DNA of 64,000 nt from Acetobacter pomorum (GTDB lineage: Bacteria; Pseudomonadota; Alphaproteobacteria; Acetobacterales; Acetobacteraceae): NCBI RefSeq assembly GCF_002738225.1, contig NZ_PEBQ01000135.1, forward strand, positions 23,137-87,136, given 5' to 3'. How positions within the stretch are numbered: the first letter of the stretch is position 1; each line of letters starts with the position of its first letter. The position numbers and the translations under genes are program-made. Below the pieces are notes generated by a model. It made no database searches. It was not told where the DNA came from and was given only the letters and a program-made list of their open reading frames with translations. Positions 43,316 to 51,362 of this stretch are shown here, piece by piece.

Positions 43316-45655
43316 TTAGAAAGAGGTGGAAATTGTGCCTGTCATGGAGAAGCGTGGTTCTACCATGAAGGTATTGCCGTAACCTGTGTAAGCGGCGGAG
43401 CTACCGCTATAAACGGTGCCGGGGTCATGCTTGCTGTAAACAGCACCCATGGCGCCCGTGCGCACAATGGAGCCTGTCAGGTTGGTGAAGTTCAACCGGA
43501 AAGTTGGAGACTTCACAAAGCCAAATGGCTTGAAATGATACCCAACAGTCAGGCTATTGGTCACGTAACCCGGTATTCTCTGGTCCCCGGCAACACTGAC
43601 AGACTGCGGACCGGTGTAATGCACGGACCCGTTGGCGAAGAACCCTTTATACTTATAGGTCAGACCAAAGTTGGCCATAACCCGCGGCGCCATAATAGCC
43701 TGCGTGCCCTTGGAATGCAGCATGACGTTCTGATACGGGTCAAACACGTTACTGTCCTGCGTGGCATGCAGATACTCCACAGAGGCATAGGGGCTGAAGC
43801 CGTGGATTTCACGCCCGGCGATCATGAAGTCCAGCCCGCGCATGGTCTGGCTACCGATGGAGAATGGCCGGTAGTTGTTCATGCCCAGATACTGGTCAAC
43901 CACACGGTTGGTGACGTTGTAGTTGAAGAATGACAGATCCATCATCATGTAGCGGTTGTGGTAGCGATACCCCAGCTCTTCCTTAATGGAATACTGGTTC
44001 TTCAGGATTGGCACATCCGTGTATAGCCAGCCCATATCGTTTTCTGTAGGTTGCCGGTAATCCCCTTCCGCATTCACATAGATCTGGTTCTGATCATTGA
44101 TGTTGTAGCTAATGGAAAGCTGCGGCAATGGTGCTGTGCTGTTGCGGCCCTGCCTGCCGTAGTAATCCTTGTTCCATGCATTGGACATGACAAACTTGAA
44201 GCCACCGTTAATCAGCAGTTTGTCATGCAGATATTTTGCTGTGTCCTGAATGAACAGTGAGTGGATTTCATACCCCGCAACCTGCCGATCGCCCTTATCA
44301 ATGCGATACTGAGACCAGTTCGGGCTGGGTGCGCCGCCTGCTGGCATGGCAAAGCTGGTGGGGTAGCTGCGGTCTGATACGCTGTTGTTATACCAGTAGC
44401 CGAATGTCAGGTGGTTGTGCCTGTCAATATCGTAGCCGAGCGATGCCGTGGCCCCCACCACGCGGTTGCCATGTTCCTGAAAGTAGCCAACGGTGTTCTG
44501 CATATCACCCGCAGGATTGGCTTCTGCACCATTGGGTTTAGCGCTCCAGCCCTGCCCGTAGGTGAGATAAGGATGCAGGTCAAATGAGAGTTTATCTGTA
44601 ATAACGGTGTGGATAGGCGCGCTCAGGAAGATTTGGTTCCAGTGGTCGGCATTGTTTTTCCAGTAGTTTGCATTCCCCGGATGGGATGAACGATCCCAAC
44701 CCTGCCCCGTGTGCTTGTACTGCATAAACTGGTCTTCAGTGGGGTAGTTATCAATCGTCCAGTCAGCAGAGTTCCAGGAGATAAACAGGTTTGCGTTGGA
44801 GCCGTTTTCCCAATCCTTGCGTGCGCCAAAATCAATATGCTTGCGCTCATTGATGCCAGAGCCCATCCAGCTGCGTGCATGCGTATTAGAGAACGAGAAG
44901 TACCCCCGAATACCGGTATTGCCGATATCCCCTGAATCAAGGCGAATGAACTCGCGCGAGAGATTGTTGGTGCCGTAGGAGAAATCCGTCATACCGCCAA
45001 ATTTGTGTGACGCGATATGGGATTTGGAGTTCATCACCCCGCCAGCAGCAGACATTACAGGCAGATCACGCGCAGCACTGCCAGGTGTGATGCTGACTTC
45101 ATCCACGTTTTCTGAATCAATAATTTCTGCCAGATATTTTGCCTGCCCGGCAGAAATGCCATCTACCATAATGGCCATGTCACGGTCTGTCAGGCCGCGT
45201 GTCTGCACCTGCCCGCCCTGCATGCCCGATGTATCCGGTGTGGTGACGTTCACACTTGGCAGGTTTTTAACCAGATCCAGCGCAGTAGAAACAGGGCTGC
45301 GCATATCAATATATTCTTTGGTAACCGTTTGTACGGCATGGGGGGCTGTTTCCAGCCGCATCATGCCGCCGCCGCCATTGCGCTTGCGACGGGAGGACCC
45401 TACCGAAATTTCCTCTGCCCCATGCGCCTCAATAGCTTTTGTGGAGCGTGTGCGGGCATGTCCTGCGGAAGATGTTGAAGCTGCACGCGCAAGTTGAGAG
45501 GACTTTTTGGCGGGCGTAGCCGTTTGTGCATGCGCTGTGGAAAAGCTTGCGCAAAATCCGACAGCACTAACAAGGCAGGACAAAGCAGCAAGATGCTGAC
45601 GATAGGTCAGTCGGGACAGGATAAGGCGCGATGGCGCAATAATCCGAAAGGACAT
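43316..45655 (-). CDS. TonB-dependent outer membrane receptor
   Basis: A 779-residue receptor: signal peptide (cleavage near A-H-A-Q, about residue 43), a TonB-box-like E-E-I-S-V-G-S-S near 82-89, a plug domain with V-Q-T-R-G-L-T-D-R-D-M-A-I-M-V-D-G, and a 22-strand barrel ending in F, as outer-membrane proteins do. The substrate is not known. It lies between 8-oxoguanine deaminase and the allantoate amidohydrolase operon, so uptake of a purine or purine derivative is inferred. Iron-siderophore uptake is the usual alternative. Confidence 0.9.
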   Translation of the reverse strand: MSFRIIAPSRLILSRLTYRQHLAALSCLVSAVGFCASFSTAHAQTATPAKKSSQLARAASTSSAGHARTRSTKAIEAHGAEEISVGSSRRKRNGGGGMMRLETAPHAVQTVTKEYIDMRSPVSTALDLVKNLPSVNVTTPDTSGMQGGQVQTRGLTDRDMAIMVDGISAGQAKYLAEIIDSENVDEVSITPGSAARDLPVMSAAGGVMNSKSHIASHKFGGMTDFSYGTNNLSREFIRLDSGDIGNTGIRGYFSFSNTHARSWMGSGINERKHIDFGARKDWENGSNANLFISWNSADWTIDNYPTEDQFMQYKHTGQGWDRSSHPGNANYWKNNADHWNQIFLSAPIHTVITDKLSFDLHPYLTYGQGWSAKPNGAEANPAGDMQNTVGYFQEHGNRVVGATASLGYDIDRHNHLTFGYWYNNSVSDRSYPTSFAMPAGGAPSPNWSQYRIDKGDRQVAGYEIHSLFIQDTAKYLHDKLLINGGFKFVMSNAWNKDYYGRQGRNSTAPLPQLSISYNINDQNQIYVNAEGDYRQPTENDMGWLYTDVPILKNQYSIKEELGYRYHNRYMMMDLSFFNYNVTNRVVDQYLGMNNYRPFSIGSQTMRGLDFMIAGREIHGFSPYASVEYLHATQDSNVFDPYQNVMLHSKGTQAIMAPRVMANFGLTYKYKGFFANGSVHYTGPQSVSVAGDQRIPGYVTNSLTVGYHFKPFGFVKSPTFRLNFTNLTGSIVRTGAMGAVYSKHDPGTVYSGSSAAYTGYGNTFMVEPRFSMTGTISTSF

Positions 45656-46035
45656 GAGAAAATTCCTCAGCAGGGCAGCTTAACAACGATGCGGGAGAGG
45701 CACTCCTTTTTTTTCAAATCAGCCTTGGATGAAGGCGGCATTTGAAAATCAACAGATATTTTTGTGTAAGCTTCCGACATGAGATGAGGGCTCCGGGCAG
45801 CGTGCTAATAAACGATACGATTTCGATATATAATGAGTTCCGACCGAACGCACAAAAACAAAAAAGGCACTCTCTTGTTGCTGTTTTAAGAGCACTACCC
45901 ACCCTGAAATTGGCAATGCAACATTGCTTTTTTTGCTTTTGAGAGAACGAGAAAAACCTGTGTATAGTTCGTTACGCCATTGATATGGCAAAAGATGTAA
46001 CGTTTTTTATTGACTGCCCAACCCTAGAGGCCCGC
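45656..46035. promoter_or_regulatory. 380-base divergent control region, TonB receptor and allC operon
   Basis: It contains a TATAAT at 45829-45834 without a clear -35, several overlapping ACGAT/TCGAT words near 45811-45828, and the GCAATG-CAA-CATTGC hairpin with a T-run at 45913. An ATG at 45985 opens the allantoate amidohydrolase frame early but lacks a ribosome site. The region is AT-rich. No other gene is seen. Confidence 0.5.
45913..45934 (+). terminator. Terminator-like hairpin in the allC leader
   Basis: GCAATG and CATTGC (45913-45918, 45922-45927) form a 6-base stem with a CAA loop, followed by seven T. It lies about 100 bases before the allantoate amidohydrolase start and downstream of the TATAAT box, so it may work as an attenuator. 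The same repeat could instead be a protein-binding site. Confidence 0.45.
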
Positions 46036-47310
46036 ATGCAAACCCTGCCCAATGTTCCGAGTGTTGCAGATGCGTCGGGGAAAAGAGCTGTACAGCGTTG
46101 TGATCTTCTGGGTCACCCGCCGTTTTCAGATATGCCGCATGGTTTGTTCCGCGCCTATCTTTCTCCCGCCTATAAGGCAACGGTAAAGCAGGTGCGTACT
46201 TGGATGGAAGAAGCCGGTATGCACTGCCGGATAGATGCCGCGGGAAATTTGATTGGTCGGTATGAAGGTCTTGTTCCTGATGCCCCAGCCCTTCTGATCG
46301 GCTCTCATCTTGATAGCGTGAAAAACGCTGGCAAATATGATGGCATGCTGGGTGTTATTCTGGGCATAGAAGCTGTGGCGTATTTTCATGCGCAAAAAAA
46401 ACGTTTTCCCTTCGCTATAGAAGTAATTGGTTTTGGGGATGAAGAAGGTTCCCGCTTTCCTGTTTCCATGCTCACTTCACGCGCTGTTGCCGGATCTTTG
46501 GATAAGTTGCCGACAATAGAGGATGAAAAAGGGACGAGTATCCAGCAAGCGCTTCAGGAAAATGGGCTGGATCCGGCGCAATATCTGGAGGCCGCCTACA
46601 AGCCTTCCCAAGTCTTGGCATATTTTGAAGCGCATATAGAACAAGGGCCGGTGCTTGAAAGCTTACACCATGCTGTCGGGCTGGTGACATCCATTGCGGC
46701 GCAATACCGTTTTCAGGTGGTCATGAAAGGAATGGCCGGGCATGCGGGTACATTGCCCATGCACCTGCGGCAGGATGCGCTGGCGGCGGCGGCGGAAGCT
46801 ATTTCCTGTATAGAAAAAATTGCGCAATCCGGGCCGGATGATCTGGTGGCGACAGTTGGGCAGATGCGCGTCAAACCCGGTGCGCCCAATATTGTGCCCG
46901 GATGGGTGGAGTTCAGTATTGATGTGCGGGCTGGCACTGAAAGTGTAAGAAATGCAGCGGCGGAAAAAATAACCCATGCCTTGCAGGAGATCAGCCAGAA
47001 ACGTGATGTGGACATGACATTAACTCTTCAGCACGATCTTTCCGCCTCACCATGTAACCCGCAGCTTGGCGCCATTCTTGCGGCTTCTATCCAAACAGTT
47101 ACGGGGCAACCAGCCTATTCATTGGTAAGTGGTGCTGGGCATGATGCCATGATCATGGCGGCACTGGCACCTGTCTGTATGCTGTTTATCCGCTGTGAAC
47201 GGGGTATAAGCCATAATCCTGCAGAAGCTGTGCAGGATGAGGATGTAGAAACCGCCCTGCGTGTCATGTGTGATTTCATTCAGAATATTCCATCAGAAAA
47301 AAGCGTCTAG
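46036..47310 (+). CDS. allC: Allantoate amidohydrolase (M20 amidohydrolase/carbamoylase family)
   Basis: This enzyme hydrolyses allantoate to ureidoglycine, CO2 and ammonia. Metal-binding segments are G-S-H-L-D-S-V near residue 88, Y-D-G-M-L-G-V, and D-E-E-G-S-R-F near 130; H-I-E-Q-G-P-V-L and G-H-A-G-T-L-P-M follow, and the C-terminal S-H-N-P-A-E closes the site. I choose ATG 46036 (AGAGG site, 424 residues, usual length); the ATG at 45985 lacks a ribosome site. It heads the operon allC-pucG-hpxZ-hpxX-hpxY. Other members of the family cleave N-carbamoyl amino acids, but the neighbours settle the role. Confidence 0.88.
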   Translation: MQTLPNVPSVADASGKRAVQRCDLLGHPPFSDMPHGLFRAYLSPAYKATVKQVRTWMEEAGMHCRIDAAGNLIGRYEGLVPDAPALLIGSHLDSVKNAGKYDGMLGVILGIEAVAYFHAQKKRFPFAIEVIGFGDEEGSRFPVSMLTSRAVAGSLDKLPTIEDEKGTSIQQALQENGLDPAQYLEAAYKPSQVLAYFEAHIEQGPVLESLHHAVGLVTSIAAQYRFQVVMKGMAGHAGTLPMHLRQDALAAAAEAISCIEKIAQSGPDDLVATVGQMRVKPGAPNIVPGWVEFSIDVRAGTESVRNAAAEKITHALQEISQKRDVDMTLTLQHDLSASPCNPQLGAILAASIQTVTGQPAYSLVSGAGHDAMIMAALAPVCMLFIRCERGISHNPAEAVQDEDVETALRVMCDFIQNIPSEKSV

Positions 47311-47312
47311 TA

Positions 47313-48554
47313 ATGGAGCAAACCCGCGTGATCCCACCAATGTTTAAGCAGATTGATCCCCCCCAGCGGCTTTTGATGGGTCCCGGCCCTATCAATGCCC
47401 ATCCGCGGGTTCTGCGGGCCATGTCCGCCGATATGCTGGGGCAGTTTGACCCCGAAATGACGGAATACATGAACGAAACCATGGCGTTGTACCGTCAGGT
47501 TTTTATGACGCAGAACCACTGGACATTTCTGGTAGATGGCACTGCGCGCGCAGGCATTGAGGCCGCTCTTGTTTCCCTGGTGGAACCCGGTGCAAAAATT
47601 CTTATTGTCCGTGCCGGGCGTTTTGGCTTGCTGCTTTCAGAAATTGCCGAACGTATTGGGGCAGAAATCTGCACGTTGGATCTGCCTTGGGGGGAAGTTG
47701 CCTCGCTGGAGCAGATAGAAGCCGCCTTGCAGCAGCATCAGCCACAGGTTCTGGCCTGTATTCATGGTGATACGTCCACTACAATGGCGCAGCCTTTGGA
47801 TGGCGTTGGCGCATTGTGTAAGAAATACAATGTGCTTTCCTATGCAGATGTCACGGCCACATTGGGTGGCGTGCCAGTTTGCACAGACCAGTGGGGCATT
47901 GATGTTATTTCTGGCGGCTTGCAGAAATGCATGGGTGGGCCGCCGGGTTCAGCTCCCATTACTATTTCAGACAGGGCTGCAAAGCATATTATGGCCCGCC
48001 GCCATGTAGAGGCCGGTATTCGGAGTGCAAATAGTGCGGATGGGCAGCGCCCGCGTATTCCATCCAATTACTTCGATCTGGCCATGATCATGGATTATTG
48101 GTCTGAAAAGCGGCTGAACCACCATACAGAAGCAACAACCATGCTGTACGGCGCCAGAGAGGCCGCCTGTATTGTATTGGAAGAAGGGTTGGAAAACCGC
48201 TTTGCCCGCCACAAAAAAGCCAGCACAGCCCTTATTGCGGGCCTGCGCGCAATGGGGCTGAGCGTTTTTGGGGATGATGCACACCGTATGGCCAATGTAA
48301 CTGGTGTATGGATACCAGCCAGTGTGGACGGCGAAAAAGTGCGCCTGCGCATGCGTGAGGATTTTGGTATCGAAATCGGCACGGCTTTTGGTCCGCTTTC
48401 AGGCAAAATCTGGCGTATTGGCACCATGGGTTACAATGCTGTCAAACACAAAGTTCTGCTGACATTGGGTGCGCTGGAAGCGGCTTTGGCTGCTGAAGGC
48501 TTTAAGCCGCCGCGTGGGGCTGCTGTGGATGCCGCAATGGCATTATGGCCGTAA
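47313..48554 (+). CDS. pucG: (S)-ureidoglycine-glyoxylate aminotransferase
   Basis: PucG transfers the amino group of ureidoglycine to glyoxylate, giving oxalurate and glycine. The protein is a class V aminotransferase of 413 residues with L-M-G-P-G-P-I-N near residue 22, H-G-D-T-S-T-T near 150, and the cofactor lysine in G-L-Q-K-C-M-G-G-P-P-G near 208. It begins two bases after the allC stop. Its product oxalurate is the substrate of the following hpx genes, so the branch avoids ureidoglycolate. Confidence 0.9.
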   Translation: MEQTRVIPPMFKQIDPPQRLLMGPGPINAHPRVLRAMSADMLGQFDPEMTEYMNETMALYRQVFMTQNHWTFLVDGTARAGIEAALVSLVEPGAKILIVRAGRFGLLLSEIAERIGAEICTLDLPWGEVASLEQIEAALQQHQPQVLACIHGDTSTTMAQPLDGVGALCKKYNVLSYADVTATLGGVPVCTDQWGIDVISGGLQKCMGGPPGSAPITISDRAAKHIMARRHVEAGIRSANSADGQRPRIPSNYFDLAMIMDYWSEKRLNHHTEATTMLYGAREAACIVLEEGLENRFARHKKASTALIAGLRAMGLSVFGDDAHRMANVTGVWIPASVDGEKVRLRMREDFGIEIGTAFGPLSGKIWRIGTMGYNAVKHKVLLTLGALEAALAAEGFKPPRGAAVDAAMALWP

Positions 48555-48572
48555 CCAGCGGAGAAAAACGTG

Positions 48573-48977
48573 ATGGAACTGAATAATCCAGAAATACTCC
48601 GCCAAGTTGAAGCCTGCTCCGATCTTTATGAGCGTGCTTTGGCTGAAAATGATGTGCAGATTCTGGATGATCTGTTCTGGAATGGCCCGCAGGTAGTGCG
48701 CTACGGTGTGGGAGAAAACCTGTATGGACCGGAAGAAATAGCAGCGTTTCGCCGGTCCAGAAAAGGCGGGAGCCCACCCCGGCGCAATCTGCGGCGCACC
48801 ATTACCACCATTGGTCATGAAAGTGCCGTTGTCAGTCTGGAATTTCAGCGTGAGGGATCGGATCGGATCGGTCGGCAGATGCAGACATGGATCCGGACTG
48901 ACAATGGATGGAAAATTCTGGCGGCCCATGTCTCGCTCATGGCGGCTCGCCCGGAAACTGAACGCCCTGCTTTATAA
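48573..48977 (+). CDS. hpxZ: HpxZ/AtzH-like oxalurate catabolism protein (DUF3225)
   Basis: A 134-residue protein of the SnoaL-like (NTF2) fold group. Signatures are L-Y-E-R-A-L-A-E-N-D near residue 19, G-P-Q-V-V-R-Y-G-V-G-E near 37, F-R-R-S-R and W-I-R-T-D-N-G-W-K-I-L-A-A-H-V-S-L. In Klebsiella, hpxWXYZ is needed to use oxalurate; the exact role of HpxZ is not known. ATG 48573 follows a GGAG site. It lies between pucG and hpxX. Confidence 0.87.
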   Translation: MELNNPEILRQVEACSDLYERALAENDVQILDDLFWNGPQVVRYGVGENLYGPEEIAAFRRSRKGGSPPRRNLRRTITTIGHESAVVSLEFQREGSDRIGRQMQTWIRTDNGWKILAAHVSLMAARPETERPAL

Positions 48978-48989
48978 GGAACCAGGCCC

Positions 48990-49178
48990 ATGACTGCGCC
49001 TTCCTCTGATCAGGAAAATCTTGTGCGTGCACGTGCTACAGCCATAGAGCTGGAGCTTTCCCCCACATGCTTGCCTGGAGTTTTAAGAAATTCTGCTCTG
49101 TTGGCACATTATGCCAAACTGGTTGAACAGCACCCTTTGCCCGATACGTGTGAACCCGCTTATGAGTACGTGCCATGA
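48990..49178 (+). CDS. hpxX: HpxX/AtzG-like small subunit (DUF4089)
   Basis: A 62-residue helical protein that precedes an amidase. Homologues such as AtzG bind and stabilise their amidase partner AtzE in a GatC-like manner. It shows the family spacing: A-I-E-L-E-L near residue 18, then L-P-G-V and N ... L-L ... Y. The ribosome site is AAGGA at about 48977, which overlaps the end of hpxZ. Its stop overlaps the hpxY start (ATGA), so translation is coupled. Without the context such a short frame would be uncertain. Confidence 0.82.
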   Translation: MTAPSSDQENLVRARATAIELELSPTCLPGVLRNSALLAHYAKLVEQHPLPDTCEPAYEYVP

Positions 49179-50530
49179 CCCGTTTTTCCAGCGCGCTTGC
49201 CATTGCGGAGGCTATTCGCACTGGTAAAAAAAGCGCAGTTTCCACTATTCAGGAAACATTAAACACGTTGCGCACACAGGATAATGATATCCGATGCGTG
49301 ACACACATTTTTGAATCCGAAGCATTGGAGCAGGCCCAGAAAATAGATGCCATGCGGCAGGCAGGCCACACATTGCCACCATTGGCAGGTGTGCCGTTTG
49401 GGGTGAAGGATCTGTTTGATATTGCAGGGCATGTTACCACAGCCGGGTCTATTGTGCTGCGCAATATGCCGCCAGCGCAAAAAGATGCTGCCATTGTGCA
49501 GCGGCTGAAAGCTGCCGGGGCCATTCCTGTTGCAACATTGAACATGGATGAGTTTGCATACGGGTTTGCAACCGTAAATGCCCATTATGGCACCACCCGT
49601 AACCCACATGATCCGGCTCGCATGGCTGGGGGGTCATCTGGTGGATCTGCCGCTGCTGTTGCTGCGGGTTTTCTGCCTTTTACCCTTGGCTCCGATACCA
49701 ATGGGTCCATTCGTATTCCAGCATCATTATGCGGTGTGTGGGGGCTGAAACCCACTTTTGGCCGCCTGCCCCGTGCGGGTGCCTATCCGTTTTCTGCCAG
49801 TTTGGATGTTGTGGGCAGTTTTGCATCCTCTCTGGATGATCTGATTACAACATTTTACGTAATGGATGGCAGTAGCCCAGCGCCAGAACCTGCCGCAGAT
49901 ACGCTTCGGGTAGCGCGGTTGGGAGGATGGTTTGCATCTAATCTGGCACCCGCTCTTGGTGCAGCGTTAGACCGCGTTTGTGCCAGCCTGCAGGCCACCA
50001 ACACGATTGAACTGCCAGAAGTGGCAAGTGCACGCGCCGCGTCCTTTTTAATAACTGCGGCAGAAGGCGGAAACCTGCACCTGCCCCGCCTGCGCAAACA
50101 GGCAGAGGAATATGACCCCGCAACGCGAGATCGCCTTATTGCAGGTGCCTTGTTGCCTTCTTCTACCTACTTGCAAACACAGCGTTTTAGAAACTGGTTC
50201 AGGCAAAAAATCCATGAGGTGTTTCAGAACACAGATGTTCTGATAGCCCCAGCGGTTATGGGTGAAGCACCTTTGCTGGATGAGCCCACAATTATGGTGG
50301 ATGGCAAGCCTGTATCGGCCCGGGCCAATCTGGGCCTGTTTACACAACCGTTAAGTTTGCCTGGTTTGCCAGTATTATGCCTGCCGTTGAAAAACACGGG
50401 CACCTTGCCGCTTGGTCTGCAACTTGTTGCAGCACCAGGGCGGGAAGCGGCATTGTTCAGCATAGCACGCGCATTGAAAAATAGCGGTTTGGCGGGATGC
50501 GTGCCCTTGCCAGAAAAAGAATTGGCCTAA
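49175..50530 (+). CDS. hpxY: HpxY/AtzE-type amidase, probable oxalurate amidohydrolase
   Basis: A 451-residue amidase-signature enzyme. The Ser-cisSer-Lys triad can be placed: Lys in G-V-K-D-L-F-D near residue 73, then the Gly/Ser-rich G-G-S-S-G-G-S-A-A-A near 150 and G-S-D-T-N-G-S-I-R-I-P near 172. By position it should hydrolyse oxalurate (made by PucG) to oxamate. That assignment follows the Klebsiella hpx genes and has not been shown here. Its last base is three bases from the convergent xdhC stop. Confidence 0.87.
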   Translation: MTRFSSALAIAEAIRTGKKSAVSTIQETLNTLRTQDNDIRCVTHIFESEALEQAQKIDAMRQAGHTLPPLAGVPFGVKDLFDIAGHVTTAGSIVLRNMPPAQKDAAIVQRLKAAGAIPVATLNMDEFAYGFATVNAHYGTTRNPHDPARMAGGSSGGSAAAVAAGFLPFTLGSDTNGSIRIPASLCGVWGLKPTFGRLPRAGAYPFSASLDVVGSFASSLDDLITTFYVMDGSSPAPEPAADTLRVARLGGWFASNLAPALGAALDRVCASLQATNTIELPEVASARAASFLITAAEGGNLHLPRLRKQAEEYDPATRDRLIAGALLPSSTYLQTQRFRNWFRQKIHEVFQNTDVLIAPAVMGEAPLLDEPTIMVDGKPVSARANLGLFTQPLSLPGLPVLCLPLKNTGTLPLGLQLVAAPGREAALFSIARALKNSGLAGCVPLPEKELA

Positions 50531-50533
50531 AAT

Positions 50534-51349
50534 TTATTGGGATGGGTGGAGCACATGCTCCACCACTTCCGCGGCAACAAGCGCGGCAATAACTTCTGGC
50601 CGCTTATCCTTTATGCCGCGTTCTCCTATTGGGCAAATAAGAGATTGTAAACGTGCCTCCTCTATACCAAGTTGGCGGAAACTGTGCTCAAACCGTCTGC
50701 GTTTGGTGGCAGAGCCAATAAGGCCTACGTAAGATAAATCATTCCGCAATAAAGCAGCTTCCACAATCAGCGCATCCAATGTGTGGCTGGGGGTCAGCAC
50801 CAGCACACCTGCCCCGACAGGTGCGGCGCGTAACAGTGCTTCCCACTGGTTGGTGATATGGGTTTCTACACCTGGGGGCACGTTACCAAATTCCTCTGCT
50901 CTGGGGTCTATCCAGATCAACCTTAAGGGTAAGGGTGCCAGAGCATACGCCAAGGCCCGGCCAACATGCCCAGCCCCAAACATAAGCAGCGTAGGGCGTG
51001 CTTCCAACTGATGGCGAATATTGTTTTCCAGATCGCGTGCAAGATCAGGCGTTACGCGTTCCAGCCGCACACGGGCCCAGCCGCCGCAACACTGATTGGT
51101 GTTTTGCCCACCTAAAATAAATTCATTTTCACGCAGTTTTTCATGCTGGCACAACATTTGGCGTGCTTGGGAGACACACTCATATTCCAAAGCCCCACCC
51201 CCGACCGTTCCGGCCAGAAAAGAGGTGCCAACCAGCATAAACGCCCCTGTTTCACGCGGGGTTGAACCTTTGGTTTCAGTCACACGCACAAGAATGAGCT
51301 GTTCTGGATGGCGGTGCCAGTGTTGAAGAACCCCTGCAACCTCTTGCAT
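50534..51349 (-). CDS. xdhC: Xanthine dehydrogenase accessory protein XdhC
   Basis: XdhC binds molybdenum cofactor, aids its sulfuration and inserts it into xanthine dehydrogenase. The N-terminal XdhC domain has V-T-E-T-K-G-S-T-P-R-E near residue 25 and Q-C-C-G-G near 90; the C-terminal Rossmann domain has F-G-A-G-H-V-G-R. 271 residues from ATG 51349 (GGAG site), 13 bases after the xdhB stop; the frame upstream to 51466 overlaps xdhB and is rejected. Confidence 0.93.
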   Translation of the reverse strand: MQEVAGVLQHWHRHPEQLILVRVTETKGSTPRETGAFMLVGTSFLAGTVGGGALEYECVSQARQMLCQHEKLRENEFILGGQNTNQCCGGWARVRLERVTPDLARDLENNIRHQLEARPTLLMFGAGHVGRALAYALAPLPLRLIWIDPRAEEFGNVPPGVETHITNQWEALLRAAPVGAGVLVLTPSHTLDALIVEAALLRNDLSYVGLIGSATKRRRFEHSFRQLGIEEARLQSLICPIGERGIKDKRPEVIAALVAAEVVEHVLHPSQ

Positions 51350-51362
51350 GATCAACTCCGCA

